64,000 bases of DNA. It comes from DAITBA01 sp036824005. Its GTDB lineage: Bacteria; Pseudomonadota; Gammaproteobacteria; Burkholderiales; Rhodocyclaceae. This document shows, one piece after another, positions 33,206 to 42,828 of this stretch. A model generated the notes under the pieces. It saw only the letters and a program-made list of their open reading frames with translations, searched no databases and was not told where the DNA came from. Positions within the stretch are counted from its first letter, which is position 1; each line of letters begins with the position of its first letter. Made by a program: the position numbers and the translations under genes. The stretch lies in assembly GCA_036824005.1 (NCBI GenBank), contig DAITBA010000001.1, forward strand, positions 62,001-126,000, read 5' to 3'.

Positions 33206-34033
33206 TTACTGCCAGCCGGCCGGCTCCACGGCCCGTTGGCAGCGCAGCTGAAACACCTTTCTGTCCTCTAGGCGCACCGCGGTCAGGGCGCCGCCCCAGA
33301 GGCAGCCCGAATCCAGGGCGAGCAGGTTCTCCTCCACGCGCAGACCAAGCGCCGACCAATGGCCGCAGATGATGGTTCGGTGGCGGCTGGCGCGCCCAGG
33401 CACGGCGAACCAGGGTATGAATCGCTCGGGCGCACGCTCGACCGGCCCTTTGACCTTGAACTCCATCACACCATCGACGGTGCAGAAGCGCATGCGCGTC
33501 ATGGCGTTGACGATCACCCGCAGCCGATCCCAGCCGCGCAATTCGTCGTGCCATGACGCGGGCTCGTTGCCGTAAAGGTGGGCGAGGAAGGCGCGGTAGT
33601 TGTCGCTGCGAAGTGCTTCCTCAACCTCGCATGCAAGCTCCTGCGACTGCGTAGCGCTCCAGCGCGGCAGGAGCCCGGCATGCACGAGCAGGTACTCGTC
33701 CTCCAGATGAAGCAACTTCTGCCGCCGGAGCCAAGTCAGCAATTCCTCGCGGTCCGTTGCGGCGAGAATCGGGTCCAGGGTGTCCTCGCGATGCTTGCGG
33801 CCGAATCCTTCCGCGACCATGAGTAGATGCAGATCGTGGTTGCCGAGCACGGCAATGGCCTGTTCGCCCAGACTCTTGACGAAGCGCAGCGTCTCCAGCG
33901 ACTGGGGACCACGATTAACGATGTCGCCGACGAACCAGAGACGGTCTCCAGACGGGCTGAAATCGAGCTGCGTCAGCAGCGCACGCAGCGCGTCGTGGCA
34001 GCCCTGGACGTCCCCGATTGCGTAAGTCGCCAC
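33206..34033 (-). CDS. apaH: symmetrical bis(5'-nucleosyl)-tetraphosphatase
   Basis: Cleaves Ap4A to two ADP and may decap Np4-capped RNA. 275 residues of calcineurin-like fold: GDVQGC, FVGDIVNRGPQS, VLGNHDLHLL, YLLVHAGLLPRW and the ApaH-type end CGHWSALG and LDSGCLWGGALTAVRLED. All metal ligands are present. It begins 27 bp after the polysaccharide dehydratase stop, on the same strand. Confidence 0.96.
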   Translation of the reverse strand: MATYAIGDVQGCHDALRALLTQLDFSPSGDRLWFVGDIVNRGPQSLETLRFVKSLGEQAIAVLGNHDLHLLMVAEGFGRKHREDTLDPILAATDREELLTWLRRQKLLHLEDEYLLVHAGLLPRWSATQSQELACEVEEALRSDNYRAFLAHLYGNEPASWHDELRGWDRLRVIVNAMTRMRFCTVDGVMEFKVKGPVERAPERFIPWFAVPGRASRHRTIICGHWSALGLRVEENLLALDSGCLWGGALTAVRLEDRKVFQLRCQRAVEPAGWQ

Positions 34034-34060
34034 GCCTCGCCGCTCGTAGCTACCGGCCGC

Positions 34061-35932
34061 TCAGCTCGCGTGGCCGGGCTTGGCGCTGCCCACGGCGCGC
34101 AGGGGCGGCCTCGTGTCCGGTGCGTATTCAGGCACCCAGCGCCGCAAATCCCGGCGGACCTCGCCATCTTCCAGCACACGATCCTGCTTGAGCCAGCGCA
34201 GGAGTTCCTCGATCCAGCCCGGTTCGACCTCGCGCGCCTTGGCGATGCGCAGTTTGGGATGCGGCGTGGCACGCGTGTGCTCGTCGTCGGCCAGCAATTC
34301 CTCGAAGAGCTTCTCGCCCGGCCGCAAACCAGTGAAAGTGATCTTGATCTCGTCCTCGCTGAAACCCGAGAGCCGGATCATGTCCCGAGCCAGATCGACG
34401 ATCTTGACGGGCTCGCCCATGTCCATGACGAAGATCTCGCCACCCTGTCCCATGCAGCCTGCCTGCAAGACCAATTGTGCCGCCTCGGGAATGGACATGA
34501 AGTAGCGGATGATCTCCGGATGCGTCACGGTGATCGGCCCGCCCCGTTCGATCTGCTCGCGGAACTTCGGGATCACGCTGCCCGTACTGCCCAGGACATT
34601 GCCGAAACGCACCATCTCGAAACGCGTGTCCGAGGCCTGCTGCAGACTCTGGCACACCATTTCCGCCAGGCGTTTCGTCGCACCCATTACATTGGTGGGA
34701 TTAACCGCCTTGTCGGTGGAAACTAAAACAAACTTCTGTGCACCGTGCTTGATCGCTGCGTGTGCTACGACGTATGTGCCCATGACGTTGTTCTGGACTG
34801 CTTCCCAGGCATTGATTTCCTCCATCATGGGTACGTGCTTGTAAGCGGCGGCGTGAAACACCACTGCGGGGGAAAACTGACGCATCACCTGCCCGACGCG
34901 CCGCAGATTCTTAACGTCTCCGATTGCGCTGACGATTTGTGTGCCCGAGAAGTGCTCCCGGAATTCCTGCTCGATGTTGTACAGCGCGAACTCGTTCGCT
35001 TCGAAGAGGACCAGCAGGCTGGGCTGGAATGCGGCGATCTGCCGGCACAGTTCGGAGCCGATCGAACCCCCTGCGCCGGTTACCATCACCACCTGCCGGC
35101 TGAGAAACGTGTGGAGCCCCTCCGTATCGAGACTCACCGGCTCGCGACCAAGCAAGTCCTCAAGCTGGACCTTGCGCACCTGAGAAATTGACACTCGCCC
35201 ATTGAGAAGGTCTACCAGGGCTGGCACGGTCAGAACCGAGACCCCAGCCTTTGCTGCACGCTCGATCGCGTCCCGGCGGACCGCAGTGCTCGCGGAAGGC
35301 ATGGCGAGTATCACGTGCTCGACCTGGAGTTCCCTGACCCAACGGTCGAGGTCGGCAATGGCACCGAAGATGCGCGCCCCCATCAGGTGCCTGCCGTGCT
35401 TGGAAACGTCGTCATCAAGCAGGCCGATAACCCGCCAGTCCCGGCTGCGCTCCAGTTCTCGCATCAACATGACTGCTGCATCGCCCGCACCGAGAATCAA
35501 CACCGGCTTTCCCGAAGTGCGAAGGGCGCCATAAAGCGTATGCTCCTTCCACGCACGGTAGATGATGCGGCTGCCACCCATAATCAGGACGAGCAGCACC
35601 GGGTGTAGAACGACCACGGTGCGCGGTGCTCTTGGAGCGCCAAGCATCAGAATAAGGGCCGGGAACAAGATCGCAGCAATCCCCACTGCAAGTACTATCC
35701 GCTGGAGATCCCTGAGACTGGCGTAACGCCAGATACCGCGGTACAGGCCGAAGCGCACGAAAACAACGGCATACAGAGGCACTACCCACCAAAGCGCTGA
35801 CAGAGCTCCTTGCAAATGCTCAGCGGGTATATCAAGGTTGAACCGCAGCCAATACGCGGCCAGCCAAGCAACTGCCGTTGCTGCGACATCGTGTGTGATC
35901 GCGACCAGAGTACGAAGCTGCGGACTCAGCAT
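34061..35932 (-). CDS. WbpM/CapD-like UDP-sugar 4,6-dehydratase, membrane-bound
   Basis: 623 residues: four N-terminal membrane helices (about 10-115), a CoA-binding-like Rossmann domain (VLILGAGDAAVMLMREL near 145), then an SDR domain with VTGAGGSIGSELCRQ near 290. The catalytic segment STDKAVNPTNVMGATKR has Met in place of the SDR Tyr, the SMK triad of WbpM/FlaA1. Probably makes the UDP-4-keto-6-deoxy-GlcNAc precursor of QuiNAc, FucNAc or bacillosamine. The ATG at 35932 is chosen; upstream reading passes through the next gene, which it overlaps by 7 nt. Confidence 0.92.
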   Translation of the reverse strand: MLSPQLRTLVAITHDVAATAVAWLAAYWLRFNLDIPAEHLQGALSALWWVVPLYAVVFVRFGLYRGIWRYASLRDLQRIVLAVGIAAILFPALILMLGAPRAPRTVVVLHPVLLVLIMGGSRIIYRAWKEHTLYGALRTSGKPVLILGAGDAAVMLMRELERSRDWRVIGLLDDDVSKHGRHLMGARIFGAIADLDRWVRELQVEHVILAMPSASTAVRRDAIERAAKAGVSVLTVPALVDLLNGRVSISQVRKVQLEDLLGREPVSLDTEGLHTFLSRQVVMVTGAGGSIGSELCRQIAAFQPSLLVLFEANEFALYNIEQEFREHFSGTQIVSAIGDVKNLRRVGQVMRQFSPAVVFHAAAYKHVPMMEEINAWEAVQNNVMGTYVVAHAAIKHGAQKFVLVSTDKAVNPTNVMGATKRLAEMVCQSLQQASDTRFEMVRFGNVLGSTGSVIPKFREQIERGGPITVTHPEIIRYFMSIPEAAQLVLQAGCMGQGGEIFVMDMGEPVKIVDLARDMIRLSGFSEDEIKITFTGLRPGEKLFEELLADDEHTRATPHPKLRIAKAREVEPGWIEELLRWLKQDRVLEDGEVRRDLRRWVPEYAPDTRPPLRAVGSAKPGHAS

Positions 35933-36915
35933 TGCCTCTCCCGAAATCGATTCCAGCGCATATCGATGGCAACCATCGCCACGCCGAATACAGATAGCCA
36001 CAAGGTAATCATGATCCACTGCAGGGCCGGCGCCAAACTCAACGCGGCTACTGCCGAGGCGCCCACCAGTATCATCAATGCATACTCTGCGTACGCCGTG
36101 TGGCGATGTCCCCAACCCATGCGCACCAAGCGCTGGTAGTAGTGCTCCCGATGGGCCCGCCAAACTCGCTCGCCCCGAATCATTCGACGCAGCAGGGTGA
36201 TGGTCGCGTCGAATACGAATGGCGAAAAGACCAGAACCGGAAACCACCAAGGCCAATAGCCTCTATGCCAACCCCACACACCCAATGCGCCCGCAAGAAA
36301 CCCTATCGGGATCGATCCGACGTCGCCCATGAACACACGCGCCGGAGGAAAATTGAACATGAGAAACGCGCTGGCAGCTGCAGCGACGCTCAAATTCAAG
36401 ATGGCGAAGTCCGTATCACCAGCCAGCCAAGCCGCCAGCGCGAAGAAGACAAACCCGAAGAGCGTCATCCCGCCGGCGAGACCGTCCGAACCATCCATGA
36501 AGTTGTAGAGGTTGGTCATCCATGCGGTCCCGAGCACCGCCGCAAAGATGATCGGGTCCGCGTCCGGCATCGCCAACAACGCGAAAACCAATGCGGTGGT
36601 GCAGTGGACTGCAAACCTGAGTACCACGGGCAAATCATATCGGTCATCCCAAAAGGATGCAGCGGCCAACAGGGCAGTCAGGCAAGCCACGCCCAGAAAC
36701 CGGGGATAGAGGTAAAGCCACGCGAACGCCAGTCCAAGTTGTATCGCCAAGCCTCCGATTCGAGGCACCGGATTGCTGTGAAGCGACCGCTCATTGGGGT
36801 GATCCAGTGCAAGTTTCGACGCCATCCCGCTCTTGAGCATGGCTGCCAAGGCAACGAGGGTGATCAGAAAAACGGTCGCTGGAACGAGCAGAACGCGGTA
36901 AAAGTCGGACGGCAT
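35926..36915 (-). CDS. WecA/WbpL-like undecaprenyl-phosphate sugar-1-phosphate transferase
   Basis: Polyprenyl-phosphate glycosylphosphotransferase (GT4/MraY-WecA family), 329 residues and about ten helices. Signatures: DHPNERSLHSNPVPRIGG, the catalytic NLYNFMDGSDGLAGG, VFMGDVGSIPIGF, and the C-terminal HREHYYQRLVRMGWGH. It starts O-antigen assembly on undecaprenyl phosphate, with an N-acetyl-amino-sugar phosphate as donor. It is coupled to the WbpM-like gene. By eye it is less GC-rich than neighbouring waaC/waaA, possibly from lateral transfer. Confidence 0.92.
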   Translation of the reverse strand: MPSDFYRVLLVPATVFLITLVALAAMLKSGMASKLALDHPNERSLHSNPVPRIGGLAIQLGLAFAWLYLYPRFLGVACLTALLAAASFWDDRYDLPVVLRFAVHCTTALVFALLAMPDADPIIFAAVLGTAWMTNLYNFMDGSDGLAGGMTLFGFVFFALAAWLAGDTDFAILNLSVAAAASAFLMFNFPPARVFMGDVGSIPIGFLAGALGVWGWHRGYWPWWFPVLVFSPFVFDATITLLRRMIRGERVWRAHREHYYQRLVRMGWGHRHTAYAEYALMILVGASAVAALSLAPALQWIMITLWLSVFGVAMVAIDMRWNRFRERQC

Positions 36916-36981
36916 CGCACGGGTTCGAGGCAGTCGATTCGCAAATCCTAAGAGTTCGTAGAATACGTCGACGCAGCGGCT

Positions 36982-38034
36982 TCAGCCGACATGCTTCTCG
37001 TGTTCATCATGCTCGCGGGAACGCGATTCGTACCGGTAGTAATTTCGCAGCCATTCGAGAAACCGTTCCAACCCTTCCACGAGCGGGGTATTCGGTGCGA
37101 AACCTACCGCCTCATGTAGTGACGCGATGTCGGCCTGTGTAACCTTTACATCCCCAGGCTGCATAGGGAGCAGATTCATGACCGCTTTGCGTCCAATAAT
37201 AGACTCCATGGTGCGGGTGTAGTCCAGCAGCCCGACCGGATGGTGGTTTCCAATATTGTGAACGCAATATGGCGCAGCGCTTGTAGCTGGGCTGGGGTCG
37301 TTGGCATCAAATTCCGGATCCGGCGTCGCCGGTCTATCCACGACCCTCACTACGCCCTCGACGATGTCGTCGATGTAGGTAAAATCCCGCTCCATATCCC
37401 CATAGTTGAATACCTCGATCGGCCGTCCTTCAAAGATCGCCCGCGCGAACAGCGTCGGCGACATATCCGGCCTCCCCCACGGCCCATACACCGTGAAAAA
37501 CCGCAACCCCGTGGTCGGCAGCCCGAACAGATGGCTATAGGTATGCGCCATCAGTTCGTTCGATTTCTTCGTCGCCGCGTACAGGCTGATCGGGTGATCG
37601 ACGTTGTCGTGCTCGGAATAGGGCACCTTGGTATTGCCGCCGTAGACGCTCGAACTGCTGGCGTAGACCAGGTGCTCGATGGCGTTGTGCCGACATCCTT
37701 CCAGGATGTTCACGAAGCCGACTAGATTGCTCTGCACGTAGGCATGCGGATTGACGAGCGAGTAACGAACGCCGGCCTGTGCCGCAAGGTGCACGACCCG
37801 GGCGAACTTCTCCTCGTGGAACAATTTTGCGACGGCTTCGGTATCGGCGATGTCCAGCTTGATAAATCGGAATCTCGGGTAGGGGGCCAGTTGTTTGAGC
37901 CGGTCCTCCTTCAGGCGGACGTCGTAGTAGTCGTTCAAGTTGTCGACACCGACCACCTCGTCACCGCGCTCCAGAAGGCGCTGCGCGGTGTGCATGCCGA
38001 TGAAACCGGCCGCGCCGGTGACGAGTACCTTCAT
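36982..38034 (-). CDS. NAD-dependent UDP-glucuronate 4-epimerase family protein
   Basis: SDR epimerase of 350 residues: NAD site VTGAAGFIGMHTAQRLLERG, DNLNDYYDVRLKEDRL, the HLAAQAGVRYSL block, Ser in YASSSSVYGGN and catalytic YAATKKSNELMAH, then FFTVYGPWGRPDM. The block pattern matches UDP-GlcA 4-epimerases (making UDP-GalA) rather than GalE. The C-terminus ends in a His/Glu-rich tail (REHDEHEKHVG). It overlaps the downstream glycosyltransferase by 4 nt. Confidence 0.92.
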   Translation of the reverse strand: MKVLVTGAAGFIGMHTAQRLLERGDEVVGVDNLNDYYDVRLKEDRLKQLAPYPRFRFIKLDIADTEAVAKLFHEEKFARVVHLAAQAGVRYSLVNPHAYVQSNLVGFVNILEGCRHNAIEHLVYASSSSVYGGNTKVPYSEHDNVDHPISLYAATKKSNELMAHTYSHLFGLPTTGLRFFTVYGPWGRPDMSPTLFARAIFEGRPIEVFNYGDMERDFTYIDDIVEGVVRVVDRPATPDPEFDANDPSPATSAAPYCVHNIGNHHPVGLLDYTRTMESIIGRKAVMNLLPMQPGDVKVTQADIASLHEAVGFAPNTPLVEGLERFLEWLRNYYRYESRSREHDEHEKHVG

Positions 38035-38798
38035 CGCGTTCTGTCCCTGCCCTGCAAATCGAATATTTTCGCATACTTGATGAAGCTGTTCGAACAGCCG
38101 ATCAGCGTATGCACCAGCCCCGGCACACCATCGAGCAGCCCCAGGCGAAAGAAGAAGAACTTGACGAACCGCACCCAGGGGCTGAACAGGAGATGGCCGA
38201 GGTGTGCCGTCCTGCCCTGGGCGACGAAGGCCTGCGCGGCGAGCGACGTGTACCGGTTCTGCTTCGCCAGGTAGCCATCCAGGCTGTCGGCGCTGTCATG
38301 CAGCAGGTCGCCGTGCAAGCGCCCTACCGGCGTCTCCGTCATCACTTTCTCGTGCACCGGGTCGTTCGACCAGCGGGCCGCCCTGCGGTCGAACAGGCGC
38401 AAGCTCCAGTCCGGGTAACCCTCGCCGTGGCGCAGATAGCGGCCCATGAAGCGGTTGCAGCGCGCGAATTCATAGGCCCGGAAGCGCGGCGCCGCCAGCG
38501 CCAGGACGATGCTCGCCCGCAGCTCGCTGCTGAGTCGCTCGTCAGCGTCGATGCACAACACCCAGTCGCAGCCCGCCTGTTCGACCCCATGCTGCTTCTG
38601 AGCGCCGAACCCCAGCCACTCCCGTTCGATGACGCGTGCGCCGCGCCGCTGCGCCAGTTCCATCGTGCCGTCGTCGCTGCCCGAGTCCACCACGATCACC
38701 TCGTCCACCGGACCGAGGCTGTCGAGGCAGGCCTCCAACTGCCGGATGCAGTTGAGCGTGATGATCACCGCCGACAGCGGCAGACGGGCGACGGACAT
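38031..38798 (-). CDS. family 2 glycosyltransferase, WaaE/KdtX-like
   Basis: 255-residue GT-A enzyme: SAVIITLNCIRQLEACLDSL, VDSGSDDGTMELA, WVLCIDADERLS (DxD-like), and C-terminal KFFFFRLGLLDGVPGLVHTL. These blocks are those of LPS-core beta-1,4-glucosyltransferases (WaaE/KdtX). No signal or membrane segment. The ATG at 38798 is used; longer in-frame reading goes antisense to waaC and is rejected. Divergent from waaC across 90 bp. Confidence 0.9.
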   Translation of the reverse strand: MSVARLPLSAVIITLNCIRQLEACLDSLGPVDEVIVVDSGSDDGTMELAQRRGARVIEREWLGFGAQKQHGVEQAGCDWVLCIDADERLSSELRASIVLALAAPRFRAYEFARCNRFMGRYLRHGEGYPDWSLRLFDRRAARWSNDPVHEKVMTETPVGRLHGDLLHDSADSLDGYLAKQNRYTSLAAQAFVAQGRTAHLGHLLFSPWVRFVKFFFFRLGLLDGVPGLVHTLIGCSNSFIKYAKIFDLQGRDRTR

Positions 38799-38888
38799 GG
38801 CTGGGCTATAATTTGCGCCTTTCGAGCGCGCCATTCTACTATGCCGGCGAGGAGCCCCCGGCGCTGGCCGCGTCCCGTACTCGTCCCC

Positions 38889-39854
38889 ATGTCCATGATC
38901 CTGCTGGTAAAGACCTCGTCGCTCGGGGACGTGATCCACAACCTGCCGGTCGTCAGCGACATCCATGTCAAGCGCCCCGACGCCCGGATCGACTGGGTGG
39001 TCGAGGAAAGCTTTGCTGCGATTCCGCGCCTGCATCCGCATGTTCGCAATGTCCTTCCGGTGGCGCTGCGCCGCTGGCGCCGGGCGCTGCTCGACAGCGC
39101 AACCCGGCGCGAGGCCGGCCAGTTCCGGCAAGCCCTGCAACGCGAAAGCTACGACGTGATTCTGGACACCCAGGGACTCATCAAGAGCGCCCTGATCAGC
39201 CGCCTGGCCCGCGGCCGGCGCTGCGGTTATGCCGCCGAAGCTGCCCGCGAGCCGCTGGCCGCGCGCGCCTACGATGCCAGTTTCGCCATCCCCAAGACGC
39301 TGCACGCCGTCGAACGCAACCGCTGGCTGGCGGCGGCAGCACTGGGTTACGAGCCGAACCTGCCGCTCGACTATGGCATCCGCGCCGAACCACTGGTCGC
39401 CGACTGGCTGCCGGCCGCTCCGCACCCCTCCCACGCCGTGCTGCTCACCGCCACCAGCCGCGCCGACAAGCTCTGGCCGGAAGAACACTGGGTCGAGCTG
39501 GCTGCAAATTTGAACGGCGCGGGCATTGCTTGCGTGCTGCCGGCCGGCAGCGCGATCGAACGCGAGCGCGCACAGCGCCTCGCCGACGCCATGCGGCATG
39601 CCGTCGCCGCACCCCCGTTAGCGCTGGAGCCGCTGGCCCGCCTGCTCGCCGGCGCGCGGATCGTCATCGGCGTCGACACCGGCCTCACCCATCTTGCCGC
39701 CGCGCTGGGAAGACCGACCATCGCGCTGTTCGCCGGCTCCGACCCACGGCTTACGGGCGTTCATGCCGGGTCAGGAGCTATCAACCTTGGCGGTGCGGGC
39801 AACCCGCCGTCGCCCCAGGATGTCGTCGCGGCCGTCGCAAAACTGCTCCCGTGA
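38889..39854 (+). CDS. waaC: LPS heptosyltransferase I
   Basis: GT9-family enzyme (321 residues) adding the first heptose to Kdo2-lipid A. Seen: MILLVKTSSLGDVIHNLPVV, the VVEESFAAIPRLHPHV block, DTQGLIKSALISRLARG, and C-terminal VIGVDTGLTHLAAALGRPTIALF. A second in-frame ATG (38895) immediately precedes MILLVKTS. The stop overlaps the waaA ATG (TGATG). Confidence 0.96.
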   Translation: MSMILLVKTSSLGDVIHNLPVVSDIHVKRPDARIDWVVEESFAAIPRLHPHVRNVLPVALRRWRRALLDSATRREAGQFRQALQRESYDVILDTQGLIKSALISRLARGRRCGYAAEAAREPLAARAYDASFAIPKTLHAVERNRWLAAAALGYEPNLPLDYGIRAEPLVADWLPAAPHPSHAVLLTATSRADKLWPEEHWVELAANLNGAGIACVLPAGSAIERERAQRLADAMRHAVAAPPLALEPLARLLAGARIVIGVDTGLTHLAAALGRPTIALFAGSDPRLTGVHAGSGAINLGGAGNPPSPQDVVAAVAKLLP

Positions 39855-41131
39855 TGGTACGCGTTCTCTACTCACTGGCGCTGTATCTCCTGCTGCCCTA
39901 CGTCGGACTGCGCCTGTGGCGCCGCGCCCGGCGCCAGCCAGAGTACCGCGAGCACCTGGGCGAGCGCTTCGGCGCCTACGATCAAGAGCCGGGCGCGCCC
40001 CTGGTCTGGCTGCACGCAGTTTCCGTGGGCGAAACCCGGGCGGCCCAGCCCCTCGTCGCCGCCCTCATGGCGCAATATCCCCGGCACCGCATCCTGGTTA
40101 CCCACATGACGCCGACCGGGCGACAAACTTCCGCGGACCTGTTCGGCGACCGCGTCTCGCGCGCCTACCTGCCCTACGACTTCCCGTTCGCCGTCGCGCG
40201 CTTCCTCGACCGCTTTCGTCCCGAGATCGGGCTGATTATGGAAACGGAGCTCTGGCCAAACCTGGTTGCCGCCTGCGAGTGCCGTCACGTCCCGCTCCTG
40301 CTGGTGAATGCGCGGATGTCGGAGAAATCGGCGCGCCGCTACGCCCGTTTCCCCGGGCTGGCGCGCGACACGCTGCGCCGCCTGTCGGCCATTGCGGCGC
40401 AGACGGAAGACGACGCCATGCGGTTGCGGGCACTCGGCGCACCCGAGGTCGCCGTCACCGGGAACGTGAAATTTGATATCGTGCCCGCCGGGGAACAGCT
40501 CGAGAAGGGTCGCGCGCTGCGCGCGCTCATCGGTCCGCGGCCGGTGCTGCTGGTGGCGAGCAGCCGCGAGGGCGAAGAAGCGCTCGTCCTGGATGCCCTC
40601 GCGCGCCAAACGCTCGGCGATGCCTTGCTGCTGATCGTCCCCCGCCATCCCCAGCGCTTCGATGAGGTCGCCACCCTGGTCGCGGCGCGCGGCTTAGCGC
40701 TGCAGCGGCGCACGGCCGGCGGCACGATAGCGGCCCAGACCCGGGTCCTGCTTGGCGACACCATGGGCGAGCTGTATGCCTACTACGCTGCCTGCGATGT
40801 CGCCTTCGTCGGCGGCAGCCTGTTGCCCCTGGGCGGACAGAACCTGATCGAGGCCTGCGCCGTCGGTACGCCGGCACTCGTCGGCCCGCACACCTTCAAT
40901 TTCGCCCAGGCTACCGAGCAGGCGGTCGCCGCAGGCGCGGCCCGGCGCGTGGCCGATGCCGGCGAGTTGTTGCAGATGGCCGACGCGCTACTGAGGGATG
41001 CGCCGGCGCGTGAGGCGATGAGCGAAGCAGGCAAGACTTTCGCCGCCCGGCACCGGGGTGCGACCATGCGCACGATGCAGATCGTCGCCCGGGCACTGGC
41101 GGGCACGACACGCCGGCATACGCCTACGTAG
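39854..41131 (+). CDS. waaA: 3-deoxy-D-manno-octulosonic acid (Kdo) transferase
   Basis: GT30 enzyme of 425 residues adding Kdo to lipid A precursor. N-terminal membrane anchor (VLYSLALYLLLPYVGLRL), HAVSVGETRAAQPL with the catalytic Glu, METELWPNLV, and C-terminal FVGGSLLPLGGQNLIEA. Starts at the ATG overlapping waaC; in-frame extension upstream lies in waaC. Converges with tolC across 19 bp with no obvious terminator. Confidence 0.97.
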   Translation: MVRVLYSLALYLLLPYVGLRLWRRARRQPEYREHLGERFGAYDQEPGAPLVWLHAVSVGETRAAQPLVAALMAQYPRHRILVTHMTPTGRQTSADLFGDRVSRAYLPYDFPFAVARFLDRFRPEIGLIMETELWPNLVAACECRHVPLLLVNARMSEKSARRYARFPGLARDTLRRLSAIAAQTEDDAMRLRALGAPEVAVTGNVKFDIVPAGEQLEKGRALRALIGPRPVLLVASSREGEEALVLDALARQTLGDALLLIVPRHPQRFDEVATLVAARGLALQRRTAGGTIAAQTRVLLGDTMGELYAYYAACDVAFVGGSLLPLGGQNLIEACAVGTPALVGPHTFNFAQATEQAVAAGAARRVADAGELLQMADALLRDAPAREAMSEAGKTFAARHRGATMRTMQIVARALAGTTRRHTPT

Positions 41132-41150
41132 CCGCGGCTGTCGGTGAGGC

Positions 41151-42476
41151 TTACGGCTCGAGCAGGCCGTTGATCTGTTTTACGTCTTCCTCGCCCAGTT
41201 GGCCTGCGGCGGCGTTCAGGCGCAGCTGGGAGAGCAGCGTGTCGTAGCGTGCCTTGGCCAGATCGCGCCGCGTTTGGAAGACCTGCTGCTGGGCATTGAG
41301 CACGTCGATGTTGATGCGCACCCCCACTTCGTAGCCGAGCTTGTTGGAATCGAGGGCGCTCAGGCTGGAGACAAGGCCCGCTTCCAGCGCCTTGACTTGG
41401 GCCATGCCGCTCGTCACTCCCAGATACGCCTGGCGCGCGGACAGCGCGGTGGTGCGGCGGGTGGTTTCCAGATCCTGCAGCGCCTTTTCGCGCAGGGCGA
41501 CTGCTTCGCGCTCGCGGGACATGACGAGGCCGCCTTGGTAAATCGGCACGGCCAGTTGCAGGCCAATGGTGTTCGTGGTCGAGTCGCTGCCGATGCCTTG
41601 CGAACTGCTGCCTTGGGTGTTCTTGCCGTGGGTTGCGACCAGGTCCAACGTCGGATAATGGCCGGCGCGATTGCGTTCCACTTCCTTGGTGGCGATATCC
41701 AGCGCCGCCTGCTGCACCTGGACGACAAAGCTATTCCCCTCCGCCGACTCCACCCATTTCTGCATTTCGGCCGGTCGAGGCTGCTGGATTTGAACGTCTT
41801 GCCTCAGCGGCTTCAGGGCCTCCGGCTCGCGCCCGATGATCTGGCGCAACGCGTGGCGCTTGACCTCCAGATCGTTCTGGGCGGCGATTTCCTGGGCCGT
41901 GGTGAGGTCGAAGCGTGCCTGCGCTTCATGTGTATCGACGATGGTCGACGTGCCCACTTCGAAGTTGCGCTTGGCCTGCTCGAGTTGCTCGCCGATGGCT
42001 TTCTTCTGGGCCTGCGCGAAGGCCAACGCATCCTGGGCGAGCAGAACGTCGAAATAGGCTTGGGCAACGCGCAGGACGAGATCCTGCCTGGCATTGGATA
42101 GGGTCGCCTCGGCCTGGGCTACCTGCAGCTTGGCCTGGTCGTACTGAATCCAGTTCTGCCAGCGGAACAACGGTTGCGACAGCGTCACCGTGTAGCCGTG
42201 GCTGTTGTATTGGCGCTTGCCGCCGGCAAAGGTGGTCGAGCCTCGAAAGGACACGTCCTGATCGTTCCACGTCGTATTGGCCGACAGGCTGACGATAGGC
42301 AGCAGCCCGGCACGCCCTTGCGGAAGCCTCTCCAGGCTGGCGTCGCGCGCCGCCCGGGCGGAGGCAAACTGCGCGTCGTGGGTGACCGCGTCGCGGTACA
42401 CCTGCAGCAGATCGGCGGCCTGCGCTGCACTCCCGGCCGAAGTGGTAGCGATCAAAAAAAGCAGTGCATTTCTCAT
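41151..42476 (-). CDS. tolC: TolC family outer-membrane efflux channel
   Basis: 441 residues with signal peptide (ALLFLIATTSAGSAAQA then ADLLQVYRDAV) and the internal duplication of TolC: helical-barrel and beta-barrel halves, e.g. GYTVTLSQPLFRWQN near 95 and GLQLAVPIYQGGLVMSREREA near 300. Ends shortly after LNAAAGQLGEEDVKQIN, typical of type I secretion/TolC members. It lies at the end of the same-strand run below the RND pairs and could serve as their outer-membrane exit. Confidence 0.95.
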   Translation of the reverse strand: MRNALLFLIATTSAGSAAQAADLLQVYRDAVTHDAQFASARAARDASLERLPQGRAGLLPIVSLSANTTWNDQDVSFRGSTTFAGGKRQYNSHGYTVTLSQPLFRWQNWIQYDQAKLQVAQAEATLSNARQDLVLRVAQAYFDVLLAQDALAFAQAQKKAIGEQLEQAKRNFEVGTSTIVDTHEAQARFDLTTAQEIAAQNDLEVKRHALRQIIGREPEALKPLRQDVQIQQPRPAEMQKWVESAEGNSFVVQVQQAALDIATKEVERNRAGHYPTLDLVATHGKNTQGSSSQGIGSDSTTNTIGLQLAVPIYQGGLVMSREREAVALREKALQDLETTRRTTALSARQAYLGVTSGMAQVKALEAGLVSSLSALDSNKLGYEVGVRINIDVLNAQQQVFQTRRDLAKARYDTLLSQLRLNAAAGQLGEEDVKQINGLLEP

Positions 42477-42497
42477 GACAATTACCAGTCGAAGGGG

Positions 42498-42821
42498 TCA
42501 GTATTGGCGCATGTCGGTTTCCACGTCCCGGGCCCACGCCGCCATGCCGCCCTGCAGATTGATCACGCGGCCGAAGCCCTGAGCCTCCAGAAACATCGCA
42601 ACCTGGAAACTGCGCGCGCCGTGATGGCAAATCACTACCGTGTCGGAATCCCGATCAAGCTCGACGTAACGTGCCGGCACAGTTCGCATCGGCATGTGCC
42701 TCGACCCCGGTATGTGGCAGGCGTCGAATTCCCACTGCTCGCGCACGTCCAGAAGCACGGGCTTGGTGCGGCCGCCGTCCCGTAGCCAGTCATCGAGCTG
42801 ACGCGGCGAGATCTGCTGCAT
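42498..42821 (-). CDS. single-domain rhodanese (sulfurtransferase)
   Basis: 107-residue rhodanese domain: LLDVREQWEFDACHIPGSRHMPM and the active-site loop VVICHHGARSFQVAMFL with catalytic Cys. No export signal. It sits 7 bp after pcm and 21 bp before tolC, the common betaproteobacterial pcm-rhodanese-tolC order. Sulfur acceptor unknown. Confidence 0.93.
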   Translation of the reverse strand: MQQISPRQLDDWLRDGGRTKPVLLDVREQWEFDACHIPGSRHMPMRTVPARYVELDRDSDTVVICHHGARSFQVAMFLEAQGFGRVINLQGGMAAWARDVETDMRQY

Positions 42822-42828
42822 CCGCCGC

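Noticed and set aside
38109..38888. In-frame N-terminal extension of waaC (and its counterpart extending the WaaE-like gene beyond 38798)
   Set aside because: The two extensions overlap antisense and have no family likeness; internal ATGs directly precede the conserved N-termini.
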